Below are positions 50,241 through 63,539 of a DNA stretch of 64,000 nucleotides, in pieces. Positions within the stretch are counted from its first letter, which is position 1; the number at the start of each line of letters is the position of its first letter. A program made the position numbers and the translations under genes. This DNA comes from Trichoplax adhaerens. Taxonomy: Eukaryota; Placozoa; Uniplacotomia; Trichoplacea; Trichoplacidae. The notes beneath the pieces were generated by a model, which saw only the letters and a list, made by a program, of their open reading frames with translations, did not search any database and was not told the origin of the DNA. The stretch lies in contig NW_002060950.1 in assembly GCF_000150275.1 (NCBI RefSeq), positions 2,654,106-2,718,105 of the forward strand, read 5' to 3'.

Positions 50241-53200
50241 ATGGCTGACATTGAGCAAGGAATTGAAGAGCGAAATGGACATAGTCCACAAAACGATTCC
50301 AATGAAGAAGATACTCTTTCGCCTCTCAAAGATTATAAACGAAAAACAAAACGTATTTCACCACCACCTGGAGAAAAAAGCCCACAGGCTGCAATGACGT
50401 ATGGTTCCAATAAGGCAAAGCTGACTGATAAACATTCACGCATTGGGAAAGGTAGAGGCCTTCCTAAAAAAGGTACTGACGGACTTGCAACATGCTTTCC
50501 TTCTTTCTTTGCACATACTGTAAAATTGGATTGTAATCATTTGCGGAACACGATTCTAGCGTCTTTTTCAACCTAGCTCTTTGTTGCACATCCGTCATAA
50601 TCAATTGGAAATGAACTTCCTTAATTAATTTAAAAAACCCAACAGAAAGTCAAACTCATCGCTGTACAGTATAGCATGATAACTGCACGTATAGCACGGT
50701 ATTCAATGCTTGCACAAGTGCTTAACCAATTGCAGAAAAAGACCTTTAGTCAATGCAATTACAAAATAAGATCAGCGCTACAATTGATGCATAGGATAAC
50801 CAGATGATTTTGTAGAAGTACTGTACTGTTCAATGACTGACCAATCTTGATGCACAGCATACGACTGGTCATTTACGTAGTTTGCTGCGATCATCACCTT
50901 CTACTGCTATCGATTCGAAACTACTAGAAAGAAACAAAACAACGACGGTAGCTTTACAATTTGGTGTTATTGATAGGGTAGAAGATTTCAAGGATCACTA
51001 TACAATTTAGTCTAATAAACTCACTACTGTTTGGTACAGTACCCTCCCTACATGTCCAAGAGAACTCTTGTAGACGGCCGATTTGAAGCCTTATTAAATT
51101 ATTTATAGATTCAGCAGCCGTAAAAATGCACTAAAATTTCCATAGTCTAGTTTAAAGACCATCATTACCCATAAATCCTAATGGATAAAAATTACCCAAC
51201 ACTGGTCAACAAGTCTGAAACAAGCGCTATGAGAATTGACTGTCGAAAGACCCAAACCGCCTACGTATCAGCTCTGTCTAGTAGATTATTTGCTAGAAAT
51301 TTGGCTCAAATTTAGTGCTAGCGAAACACTTCTTTACTGAACTACATACAATGTTGATCCCTTACGTGAGAATTGTTTTAGATTTATTGACATACTCGCT
51401 TGCAGACGAAAAGCAGATCAACTAGAGTCTGATGCAATACTGTAGGCTGGTGTACGCGTGCCTACGCTAATTCCAACAGGCACCCTGGAGCTTTTATTGC
51501 TGCCACCCCGTCACTTGTGGCAATACGCATACGCTATTATGGGATGATTAAAGGCGAGAATAACTTAAATTAACTGTAAATAAAATGTCTATACTGTACT
51601 CTAGTATGCTGATCAATGGTTACGGACGTCATTTTAAGTTTATTCTCCGTGACTTCTCACTTAGTCATCGCCCTTTTTTGAATAAAGTCTCTGTTCTCTT
51701 GGCTATACATTCAAATACAGCTAAACACAAATCGAGTTTGATATCAACACACGCACTATTCATTAATGCAATTATTACAGCATTGGCAGCAGTCGTAATC
51801 ATCAGCAAAATCATTCCAGCTAAGTCGATAAAGATTGACTAAAAATTGACACAATTATCTTCTCGCTGCTCAATCTACAATGTATGTTTGCTAAATGTCA
51901 TGCCAAAGACAAATAACAGTAAAAAATAACAAGAAATGTTTTATACTAGCCGCTTACACTAGCGTACTGTCGATATTATAGTGAGACATTATGGATGGAC
52001 TATACAGTACTGTAGTTATAGCTCGCATAAACGAGATGGGGGTTATGCTTGTTTATAGACGTACGCTATTTGTTAAATTGCGTATAGCCATGATAATAAT
52101 AATAATTAATTATTATAATCATCAAATCACATTGATAATCTTATTTTGTTCAGGCGGAGCTGGTGGAAAGGGCACTTGGGGCAAACCTGGAGTAGTCTAC
52201 AGCCAGGAAGAATTACAATGTCGCGATGAGAAAGATATCGACTACGAATCCGATGAAGTAGGATAATAAATTACAATTGTATCCCTCCTACATAATGAAT
52301 AGTATAATCAATGATTTAGTAAATTACTATAGTAAGACTTGATCTTGCAATTGTATACAGACAGAATGAATGATGTAGATAAACTTTCCGCTATATAAAT
52401 AAAAGAAGTATTTTATTCTAGTCAATTAGTGCCAGCTAAAAGTAAATATATTAACCATAATTTAGGAATATGTTGTTCATGCGACTAGTCCCGAATTAAC
52501 CGAAGAAGAGTTTGAATCCAATATCCCCCCTATTTTAAAGGTAATTTTGTACTCGAAAGTAAGGAAATAACTGTTTATATTATCGAGTTGTACGTACGAC
52601 TTAATCAGTAGGCTATTAGATGCTAATTGTTGCTGCTAAAATACTGTCCATTCCTGCAAAGTACAGTAATTAAATTCATTATATCAGCAAAGACAAGCGT
52701 AGTTCTTGATCTCACTAATTTCATGTTGTAAAATTATAGGACTATCTACATCATGGTGACGCAGACGAGTTAGCGGTAGGTGCACACATATTCATATTTC
52801 CTAAATTAAGACATAAAAACAAGCGGTTACTGTGTCTTAATAATTAAGTAAGCGATATTTACTGTGCATCACTGAATGTGTTATAGGGTGCTTTAGCGGG
52901 CCTAAATGTATCAACACAAAAGCACAAGGTTAAAATTTTTAACTTTTCAAAGTTGAAATAGTACTCATTTCGTTAGATTAATTGAAACTCTGCTTTATAG
53001 GTGGTTAGTTTTGCTATTAATATGGCGATGGACAGGAAGGTTAGCCCCCCTCGACACACTAACTGACGATTTGACTAGCATTGGATTTTTCATAAATCCC
53101 TAACATCCTGCATATTTCTGTTAATTTAGGCTACGGAAAGAGAGTTGGTTTCCCAGTTAATCTCGGAGTTATATGGAAGTTTCATTTCTCAGAAAGCCAT

Positions 53201-54655
53201 GCAAAGAGGTGGGACAATTTTGTACCTTTTCATTAATCTCGATAAATTCACAATTGATTTTATATTTTCAATATACTCTTATTTCAGGATTTAGAGATAT
53301 CCTAAACAGCTTGGATGATATGATTTTGGATATTCCTGGTGCTGCGGAGGTATAGTACTGTGGTTTCACAAATCGTCTTCAATCTGTAATGTATTGATAA
53401 ACAAATAGTGATAGTACAAATATAGCGGATTAGTAACATTAAAAATTAAATTGTATCTAGATGGCTGGTCAATTTATTGCTCGAGCTGTTGCTGATGACT
53501 GCTTGCCACCTGCTTTTGTTAACTCGAATGCATCGTCTGAAAGCGGAAGGTATGTAATAAATAATGTACATTTCAATGGTAATTTAGATCGCTACAGTGT
53601 ACTACATTTTTCACCTAGCAACTTACAAATCCTTTACGTAGTCACAAACTTCGACTGTAGAACGTCTACTTAATATTATAACCACACCAATATTACAGAT
53701 TTGCTTTAAAAAAAGCTGAAATTTTGCTCAAAGTTAAACATGGCATATCAAGATTGGATAACATTTGGGGCGTAGGAGGTGCTAGGCAATCTGTCGAGCA
53801 TCTACGAGAAAAGGTAAGGATGGTTATTGCTGCATCAGAAATAATCAATTTATTTATGTAGTATTAAAACTTTACTGTCGTCTAAGTAACTGATGATTAT
53901 TTACCACTGTCATAGATAATACTGCTTATTAAGGAGTACTTCTCGTCAAGCGACTTGGAAGAGGTATCTTACGTTTATTTTTCGGACGTCTTTTAATCAT
54001 TTTCCTTAATAGCAGCATTGCAATGATTGATAATAAACCAATTGATATTATGATATCTTGGTAGATTAGAATGTTAGTAAATATGGATAATATTGATACA
54101 CTTAGGCTACCCGTTGTGTTCAAGACTTGGAAGTCCCTCATTTTCATCATGAACTTGTTTATCAGGCACGTAGACCAAACAATTGAATTGTTATTCTTAT
54201 TAATATGTGTATAGTTATAATTGTTATAAATACTATATCAACTACATATGGGATTGTAGATTATAACGCTCACACTGGAAGACGGTACGGATCGAACTCT
54301 GAATTTAACGTTAAAATTTCTCCAAAGTTTGGCCGCCTCAAACATTGTAACTCCCAATGAAGTACGGCAGGTAAGCTTGTATTAGCCTAATTGAAACTAT
54401 CATTAACTCGACCTAATGATATTTAAATATTGTCTGTAGGGGTATCAACGAGTTTTCGATTCAATAAGCGATTTGGCTCTTGATATTCCGTATGCGCCCG
54501 CAATGCTGGAAAAGTTTTGTGTATTTTGCGTACAAGACGATATTATACCTGAATCTTTCGTCTCAAAGATACCAACGCGTGGACGAAAGAGATACGTTAG
54601 TGAGGGAGACGGTGGTCAGGTGAAAGAAGGAATTACGTATGGAGTGAAAGCCTAA
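50241..54655 (+). CDS. PDCD4: programmed cell death protein 4 homologue (two MA3 domains), 14 exons, 435 aa
   Basis: Exons: 50241-50472, 52154-52257, 52466-52540, 52740-52775, 52887-52928, 53001-53039, 53130-53208, 53288-53349, 53461-53549, 53699-53813, 53916-53963, 54106-54165, 54260-54370, 54440-54655. PDCD4 binds the helicase eIF4A through its MA3 domains and represses translation. Diagnostic segments: GKGRGLPKKGGAGGKGTWG (~71-89) spanning the exon 1/2 junction, first MA3 ~115-235 (ending near AGQFIARAVADD), second MA3 ~285-405 with LEVPHFHHELVY (~316-327), and the conserved C-terminal RGRKRYVSEGDGG. Length is close to the human protein (469). The N-terminus is Ser/Lys-rich and disordered. 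Intron 12 (54166-54259) appears to use a GC donor (CAG|GCACGT), because the downstream exon only reads in phase 0. The start is the first ATG of a long open exon. Confidence 0.95.
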
Positions 54656-54802
54656 ATTTCGCACTGCACCTCGTTTGTTTTAATTTAGAATTACTGTTGT
54701 ATCGTCTGTGATAGCCACTTAATGATTTTTAATTGCGAAGCAGTGTGGTGATGTTGCGCCATGTTTTAACTTTGGTACTTGTAAATGCAACTAAAATTGT
54801 AA

Positions 54803-54819
54803 AATAAATTCCCAATAAA
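54803..54819 (+). terminator. two polyadenylation signals after PDCD4
   Basis: AATAAA occurs twice (54803-54808 and 54814-54819), about 150 bases after the PDCD4 stop. Confidence 0.55.
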
Positions 54820-57800
54820 CTGTCATACAGAAAGTTCAATCGTTTCGCATAGTCATGTACTCTTCAAGTAAATACTGTATGAGTACAAAAATGCGTAATG
54901 TGGACTCTCTCGATTCAGACCACGATCGTACTAATTTTAATCTTTAAACAATTATATTAAAACATTGACGGGATTGACTACTAACTAGAAATGACTACAC
55001 TTTCACATAATGTGAAGTATAATGATTGCTTTAGCGGTAGCCAGGAAGGTAATAATTACAGTTCACGAAAATGTTCACGCGGAGATTGTATAGTAATTGC
55101 TACAAAATTTTTATAGTTTTCATTCCATTGAAGAACGATTACAGTACTACATAATAAAGTAATGATCACATTTTGAAATAATAGTTCCTAATTGCACTTT
55201 ACTATTTCAACTACCCATACTTGGTATGGACTAAATACTATACACTCACGTAACACTAACATACCACAACAAAAGTTAAGCGAGTCCCTTGATATAGTAT
55301 CCAAATATCAGTTACAGTTGCGCACAATGCGAATTACTACGATATTTTACCTCATTGCGAAAAACACACGGTTTATTTTATTATCTTGTAAATTTTCATA
55401 TCATGTAATTAAACTGTACAGTACTAGGAATATAGAAAAAGTGAATAATTATATAAACTGTAAAATCATCTTCACGCGTAGCATAATGGCTGCTAGTAAT
55501 CTCATGGTAGTACAAGTATAATCGCTGAAACTGCTTGCACCGAATCATCAACCAAGCGTTTATGCTTCGTTTGGTGCTGGTTTTCCATAGCAAGCCGCGT
55601 TACATCCTTCACGATTTCTTGCAATTTCAATAGCGTAAAACTGGATACGGGTTACTGAATATATTAATCATGCATGGAAGGCAATAATTAATACCAATAG
55701 GATAAATGGATACGGTTTCTAACAATAACAACAAGAGGTATTGACTAGCACAAAATCATACCTAAGATGGTATTTTCTTCGCTGTAATCTTTCTTAGCAT
55801 CAATTCTGTTAAGAACAACAGTCAATTAAAATAAGTTCTACGTAAAACAACCTAAGAATGACCGTTACCAGAAACTCTCCAAAGCAATGCCTTAAACTTG
55901 GAATTACCTTATTAATGTACCGAAATTAAAGTCTTCAACTACATTTTCAAATTCATTGCAGAATGTTCTCCATAACTAACATTATACAGTGCAATTGCAA
56001 TCAAGTAGTCAAGAAAAGTTTGAACATCAATTACGTTAAAAAATTAATTTACCTTATTCTTATATGAGAATGATATTATTATACATAAAATATTTAAGAA
56101 GTAGTGAAACCTACAGCTTTACTTTCCTCGGATTTTAACTCTTCATTATCCAGTATATCAAGCTGTAGTGAAAGTGATTATTGTTAATTCATTGTTTTAT
56201 CTAAAGATGGTTAAATCTAAAAATTTTGGCTACTGCAACTCATTTCTTTCTCATTAACACTATGTGCTTTATACAGTTATAAAACAAGAGTTAATTACAC
56301 AAATTTAGAACGATTAATTTACTGTGTTAGACCTTGAATTTAGGAAATTTCTGCTTAAATTTGGAATATATTTCGTCATCGATCCTACAGTTAATATTTA
56401 ATAACCACTAGATTAGTCCAAAATTTACAAGGAAGACAGATGTCATGGTATCGAGTATGGTAGATAATTTTACAGCATTAGCATCAATAATAAATACTTG
56501 GTTCTGTGTTACATAGCTTAGATATGAAACGTAAATCGATTAAACGCACGCGTATCTATAATTGAAAGCCGGCAGCACAACTGAAAACAGAAGCCGTTAT
56601 GTACTTTTGAACACTAACCTGGTTAATTTTAAGCCACGAGAATCAAGGGTGGAAATTAGCTACGAAAACAAAGTATCACATTTATTAAACTTTATTAATC
56701 CCTTTCAACAATACTGTACGAACACCAAAGGCAAGGTATTAAATTCTTGTAATCATTGCAATTGCTCATAATATTTTTTACGAAAGCAAATTGGTTTAAA
56801 CACGCTATGGATATAGCACTAATTACTAATTAAGAGAATGTAAGCTTCACGAGGCATAAATGTTCAGAGGGCTGAAGTAGGCAGGCATTCATAAGGCAAT
56901 ATGCAACCTGTTAACCATTCATTTTAAGACTGAAATTCTTCTTTTTCTTACCTTAAAATACGTGTCCGCGTGATGGTATGCTTTTATTGCCCATTGCATT
57001 TCTAAGTTTCTCTAATGAGGTAAGGAAATAGTGTATAAGAAATTCTGTTTATTCTTGTAAATATTCATTAATCTAGTTATTATTCATTACTCTACCGACA
57101 TAAAGAAGGAAGACGTGTATGCAATTTACAAAACTAAGGCAAATTCGATATCCAATTTTAGACCAGTACAGAGTAAGCACGAAAAATTATTATTTCACTC
57201 TTTGAAAAGGTTTCAAAATTGCGATGTGGCTAATATTACCGTTAACCTGTAATCATGAGTCAGCTTGTAAAATCGGAAAACAACCGTAGCAACCAATTTA
57301 TGCATTGACTAATGGATGATGTTAGGAAAGGTATAGTGCAGCGTTGATAATGATAAGACGAATTTACCTAAAGTTCAAGATACTGATTCGTGTATCAATG
57401 CTAGCAACGGTATATTTTTCGCATCATTCATATACGAGTATACCCCATTAACGGTACAGTCGATGTTATTGGGCAATTACTGTTCAAAGCCGTGTTGTCA
57501 AGTTATTTATTATGAGAAATAGAAGACTCAGCAAGCGTTGTGGGTTAGAAGACGGTAATATTAAGTTATGGGCTAGTTGGCAGCTACAAGATGACATCAT
57601 CGTATCAGCCCTATGTTTTGCTATCTATTTAACGTTAACAAAATTTAAACTGTATACCGGTATACATAATCTATATACGTATATCATTGATGATATTATA
57701 ATCGATCGTTTGGGTATATGATCATGGATATGCTTTATCGTTGCATAGCAATTGGAAAGATAGCACTTGTTTGGTAGAGTTCGACTAATACTGTATTCGT

Positions 57801-58379
57801 GCTATAATAAATAAATAATAATGTGGAATGACTCCATGTCCACCGACCGGAAGAGATTTATCATCAAGGTTTGATGATAAAACATGGGTGGACAGAGATT
57901 GGTCAACCACCTGCAAATTGTCTATCGGATTGTAACATGATGTACCTACGGTTCGATTTATACCATACAATGTTTCAACTACTTGACCCTTACATCATTT
58001 TCGTATTTGGAAGCGTCGGTATCCAGAGCACGAGCAGCAGTATGCATTTCTTGCACTCCCTAAGTCAAGTAGATGATGAAAAGATCAATATTCAACATTT
58101 CCAGTAGCGATCTCAACAGGTAATATCATGTATGTGATTGAGAAAGCAATAATAATTGATGCAAGTTTTTTAGTCTTGAACATGTGTTTTTATCAATTTA
58201 AATCATTCTATTCTGTTGTGTAGTTATCATCCGATGATCAAACGAACCAGAGAGTCTAATCCAAACTTGTCCATACTGTATTAAACTACTCTTCTATCGG
58301 GAATAATAACTGTCTAGCTTTCAATTTGGAGCAGCAAGTCGATTTAAGCTGGCAGCGTTGGAGACCAATCAGCCATAAG
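54820..58379. other. intergenic region between PDCD4 and the palindromic repeat block
   Basis: No supported gene. ORFs at 55192-55521, 56562-56771, 57512-57721 and 57871-58107 are short and lack recognisable features or splice partners. A strong hairpin at 57857-57881 is listed separately. Confidence 0.4.
57857..57881. repeat. perfect 11-bp inverted repeat with 3-base loop
   Basis: TTTATCATCAA, loop GGT, TTGATGATAAA. Outside it, TGTCCACC (about 57838) and GGTGGACA (about 57887) form a second, outer inverted repeat, so a longer bulged stem is possible. Confidence 0.7.
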
Positions 58380-59200
58380 CGAAATGGAGTTGCAAACGCA
58401 AGTGGCACCGCTGTACCGTACCGCACCGTACCGTGATGGCCTGCTGGGGTCTTCTTCTACAGTGTATAGTACAGTGTACACCGTAGGGTTCGGGTTAGTA
58501 CTGTACACTGTACACTGTACATTTACAGTGTACAGTACAGCTCGTACTGTAGCTAGCGCTCCCAAGTACTGTACTGTACAGTGTAAAAGGTACCGAAACT
58601 ACCGTACTGTACTGTATTGTACTGTACAGTACAGTACAGTACACGTCATTACGGTGTGAAATTGAAATTCACTGTAGCACATTTCTTGCTGATACGATCA
58701 TGGCGTACTGTACAGTGTACACTAGTACTATACAGTACAGTGATGGACTACTGGGGTCTTCTTCTAGCCCAGTAGTCGATGGATGGCTGTGTGGTAGAGT
58801 ACTTTACAGTACAGATGGACTACTGGCGTCTTCTTCTAGCTCAGTAGTCGATGGACGAATGTGTGGTAGAGTACTTTACAGTACTATACTGTACGGTATG
58901 AAATTAAAATTCACTGCAGCACATTTCTTGCTGATACGATCATGACGTCCACTGCACATTCGTGTTGTCCAACAGCTGTAGCCCGCAGCTGCACACGGTG
59001 CACAGTATAACGTCACCCGTCCAGTGTCCAAGGTTTTTGGGTTGTTATTACGGTAGCCCCCATCAATAGGGTAAATTATGGATGAGATCATACAGTTTAA
59101 CCTGTACACTATACTACTGTACTGTATACTGTATGCAGTACTACGGGATACGACTGTACACTGTACAGTACAGCAGCGATTACTCAACGATTTTTCCCCT
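58380..59200. repeat. dense TACTGTACAGT palindromic repeat block with nested tandem duplications
   Basis: Dozens of overlapping TACTGTAC, GTACAGTAC and CAGTGTACAC words. Nested inside are a 72-bp tandem pair (GATGGACTACTGG at about 58742 and 58814; the first copy has a 10-bp stem GACTACTGGG/CCCAGTAGTC) and a roughly 50-bp segment (GAAATTCACTGTAGCACATT type) duplicated about 241 bp apart (58651 and 58892). Open frames across it are artefacts of repeats. Confidence 0.85.
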
Positions 59201-59510
59201 CGAAGAATGACTCAAGTAAAATAAAATGGAACTTGCGTCATCGCTGGGTCCCATTTGGTGGTAACCGGGTACCCTTGTCTACTCGACCTCAGCACTTCCT
59301 GTACTGTCCGTCTGTATACCGTGAAAAGCCCACCCTGTTATTGCACCTGCACCGATCTCGGTACGGTACGGTACGGTACTACAAGCACTCTCGCCTATTG
59401 ACTGACGTATTGATTGTAAGTGAGTATATGAACGACTGACACCAAAGAAAAATTGATATTCCTTTGCAGTTTGTAAATGACTGAAAAAGTCTAGTCAATA
59501 TCTCAGCAAA
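59201..59510 (+). promoter_or_regulatory. 5' flank / possible 5' UTR of beta-TrCP
   Basis: The DNA contains a short CGGTACGGTACGGTAC run near 59359 and no assigned TATA box. It directly precedes the first coding exon, so promoter or leader function is inferred by position only. Confidence 0.3.
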
Positions 59511-62500
59511 ATGCAACAAGATGAAGGTTTTGGAAGTGAAGTCGGATGCGTTGTAAGTGTATGAAACTCAATTGGTCTCTTTTTTCTTCATTATGATATC
59601 CAAGGGATGATCATGGTTGCTTGCATGGCAACTTTATTCAATTCAACTTGCTGCTTTGAATGTCGTTGTGGATAACCTCTCTCTATGTCCCTTCACTACA
59701 GTACTGTACTGACCATTTCAAAGGATTGATCGTGTCATCTTCAACGGTGACCACGACTTGTTCTACTGTAGTTACAATAAAATGGTCCGTCAGGCCAAGG
59801 ACGACACGATAGTCCAGTACGAGTACAGTATAGCATGGCAGTAATGAAAAAGTTTGCAGGCTATTTTCATTAGGCCCCCCAAAAAGCAAAAGTGGAAATG
59901 GGCTCCTTCTTCTTCTACTTTACATGATTCTTTTTAATTTCTTGGTTGACTTTAACGAGAACAGATCAATTGACGGTAATAGCAGTCATTTTTCTCCCTT
60001 GTACCAATTCATCATACCCACTGGTGGAGTGATAAGCCGTCAGGATAAAGATCGTTTTCAATGAAATCCTTGCCCCCATGTTTTGTCGATAGCGCCGCCG
60101 TCAACCAATGAAAAGTATATAGGAGTAGACGCCCGAAACAACCAATTCCTGACTGTAGATAGATTACTGCTATCCTTTGAAGGGCATGATACCGTCGTTG
60201 TTTAGTATGGACTACTTTCCACAGAAAAATTCCAAGTTCCGTTATAAACTCAATGTTACCTCTGTACTTTTCCTATGATTGCTCAATTCACCTTCAATTA
60301 TTTCTTGAATTTGTAGGGTGACGAGAATTCAGATGGCAATGAAAGTGATGACAGCGACAGCATAACCTTAAATTCCAACAACAACTGTGCCAGAGCAGAG
60401 AGTGCCACTACTAGGCGTAGAATCTCCAATGATAACAAAATTTTCTATGAAGAAAGTAGACTTTGCTTGGCTTACTTTGATCGCTGGACACCGGAATTGC
60501 AAAGTCAACATATCCAGTCTCTTATTCATAGAATGAATCATTACCAACATAGTCAAATTAATAATTTCCTAGGCCCTATGTTGCAGCGCGACTTCATTTC
60601 GGTCTTACCTGGTGAGTATTTTTGCTTAACTTGTTCTTTCAGTAATGGTGTTGGTGTAGTTACTTAACATCGACATGTTTATTAAACCCGTCCATACCGA
60701 CACCTACGTAAACATGCAAAATATCCTATACTGACCACAGTACCGATATTGCATACACGTCCAACGACTACCTACAAACGTAGAATTCAAAGCTTTCAGT
60801 AATCCACCGTACAGTCTATACCTGTTCCGGAACGTCCATGGATGGATTTCGATCGTGGACAATATAGTCCTATCGCATGTAGAATACTGTACGTAGAAAG
60901 AATTTGTTCTTTTACCCTTTCTCAGGGATATTTCAATTGGATGAAAAATGGTAGAGCCCGTAGAAGCCCATTACTTAGTAATTGTGGATAAAAAAAAAAA
61001 CTATTTTGCCGTCTAGTGTACGAGTACTTTAATTACCCAAAAAAATATTTGTTGTGACAACAATGCTGTGCTACTAGACATAATCGCTAATTTGGATCAT
61101 ACTCTATACTATTGCAGTATTTTTGACAGTAGTATGCGTCTATAGATAGTAGGACACTGTGCTGGTGTACTATTACCATGTACGTTCCCATGGAACGTTG
61201 ATGATATACATACTTAGTATAGGACAGGCCGTCTTGTATGTGCAAACTTACCCTACTCAGTCTAGGAGTGTACTAGATGGATGCCCTTTTGGCATCGAAA
61301 TATTTTTTCCATCCCTTGCGATATAGTACTGCTCTCTAGCGAGCGAACCAAATATCAAAATGATAAACTGTTTCACACCTTTAGCCATTGCATAAGTTCA
61401 ACTCATTAGTATCGCGTACTGAAAGATTGACATCCAGTGTTATGAATACTCTTGTAGGAAGATGAAGAGTATTACCTAGTGCCAGAGTGAAGAATTGCTG
61501 TATTGACAACTTCATCATATCCATAAAATAGCGTCATTTTACAGTTGATTTAGAAAAGAATAGGTTATGTAGTCGACTTGCTGTCAAACTGAAGACCACA
61601 AGCTTTGAAATGTAAAAACTATAAATGATTTATTCTACAGTTGTCAAAGCAGAGCTAAAATCGCCCTCAACATAGCGTCAGCGTAGCCTACTCACCATGA
61701 TGAATAGAACTCAAACGTCAAAAACATAACCCTTGACATTATTACAAACTACAAACATTGACGCACAACCACAGTGACTGAAGATTAGTTGAATTTCTCT
61801 TTGTAGGTGGTTCCTTAACCTGAATACCCTGTCAAGATGAACATAAATATCCTTAGGACATTTTGCATCTTGTTCAGTAAAAATAGATCACTTAACAATT
61901 ATCCTATACGATCGTAGGATTGGATCTTCATTAATATTAAATTTAGAGTAGACAATAGTATACTGTAATTTAAAACAAATTCTCAATCAAATAGTTAGTT
62001 ATACGTATATTGTATATAGATATGTTCTTCATCAAATCACAACGATATTAATAAACGACATCGTAGATACCCTTAGTGCAATATTTTATTGTAAAGTGTA
62101 TTTGTAGAGATCCGTACCTGTTAGGCCCCAAGCTGAATTGCAATGTTACCCCCAACATTAGGAAACGCTTTCCAACGGTTGTCCAACCATATTACCATAT
62201 TTACTGTTAATATAGACAGAATCAATGAAAAGCATATCTTTAATATATATATTATAATCACATTTTCAATATTATAAAATTGGACCTATACAGTACTTAC
62301 TTCCAGTTTGTGTCTACTTAATTTACGATTGAAAATGAAAGAATGTGGTGTACACATTACAATAGACGATCATGACAACTATTCCTGGAAAGGTGTATTT
62401 CCCAACGGGTAAAGGATATTTTAGCAACGAATACAATCCATAAGTGTATTGTTGTACATGTAATCATGCTGTAAATGGAACAGCAATGGAGAAGGATTTT

Positions 62501-63539
62501 CAATGTAGTGAATATGTTTAGTCGCTTTTGTTGAAAAAGTACGTTTCTGTTATGTTTCCTTTGTACAGTAATTTTATTCTGCACTAATCTAAGCTTTGTA
62601 ACTAATACTGATGTAGCATTTGATGACTATGTATAATCTACAAACTGCGTATACTGCAGCAGACTTTTCTTCCACCCTCCGTTTCTAAAGTTTCCATTAG
62701 ATATGATTCTGAAACGTAATGGTCACGCGATGATATAATGAACTTATACTCTTACAGTCTTTTATTTGGTTAACTTTTGACCCTTTTGATTATAACTATT
62801 TACTACGGCGGTTGATAATAAATATAAGGATGCCAGTAACTTCGAATGCTGAATAACTAGAGTAAACTGTTGGTTAAAAAATTTTTTCGATTAATTTTAC
62901 GTCGCTTGATCGATTTCTACTACGCATGTAGACGTCTGTTGTTAAAGATCTTAGATAATTATTCCTTTCTGTTCTGTACTATTACTGGTATACGAATTAG
63001 GAAGAAAGAGAAAAACGGAAGACAATTTACAACTTTTCTATTTAATCATATTATACAGTTTCCATCTCATACCAATTTACTAGTACCTGCTCATACTACT
63101 GCTTCGTAATATTTTTAACTACAGCTTTGATGAGAAGCTAATTAGTGCACATTAGTTAGTACTTTACTAGAAAGGTAGATCTTTTAGAGGATTACATGTC
63201 TTCCTTCGATAATTACGTCACTTAGTATCAGATGCATAGTGCATACATGAATACATATATAATTATATTAAGATTGTGGGGAGTAATTTCGAATCAAATT
63301 TTATTCGCTAAAACATTACATGTTTTTGTATTTTATTCAATCTTGAATGTAGCACGCGGATTAGTTCATATCGCAGAAAATATTTTAGGTTACTTGGATG
63401 CTAAATCTCTTTGTGCTGCTGAACGAGTTTGCAAGGATTGGTATCACACTATTGATAGCTGTATGCTTTGGAAAAAATTGATTATGTATAAAGTTCATAC
63501 TGATAACTTATGGAAAGGATTATCTGAGCGACGAGCATG
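59511..63539 (+). CDS. BTRC: beta-TrCP homologue (F-box/WD40 ubiquitin-ligase receptor), 5' part, incomplete at window edge
   Basis: Exons seen: 59511-59552, 60317-60611, 63353-63539; the last ends in GCATG|GTAAGT and the gene runs off the right edge. beta-TrCP is the substrate receptor of the SCF E3 ligase; it binds Skp1 with its F-box and phosphodegrons with its WD40 propeller. The 174 residues visible hold an acidic Ser/Asp-rich N-terminus, the D (dimerisation) domain (~66-112, AYFDRW and then [20 protein letters not shown]), and the F-box region (~113-174, [43 protein letters not shown]). These match vertebrate BTRC/FBXW11 closely in order and wording. The seven WD repeats must lie downstream. 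Intron 2 is long (2741 bp). Vertebrates have two paralogues; this gene represents the family as a whole. Confidence 0.93.
60612..63352 (+). other. long intron 2 of beta-TrCP
   Basis: A 2.7-kb intron, unusually long for this window, between the D-domain and F-box exons. No nested gene is supported; ORFs inside are short and unconvincing. It may contain alternative first exons, but none could be identified. Confidence 0.5.

Noticed and set aside
58344-59187. Several ORFs rich in Tyr-Thr-Val-Gln in the palindromic block
   Set aside because: They are products of TACTGTACAGT repetition in different frames.
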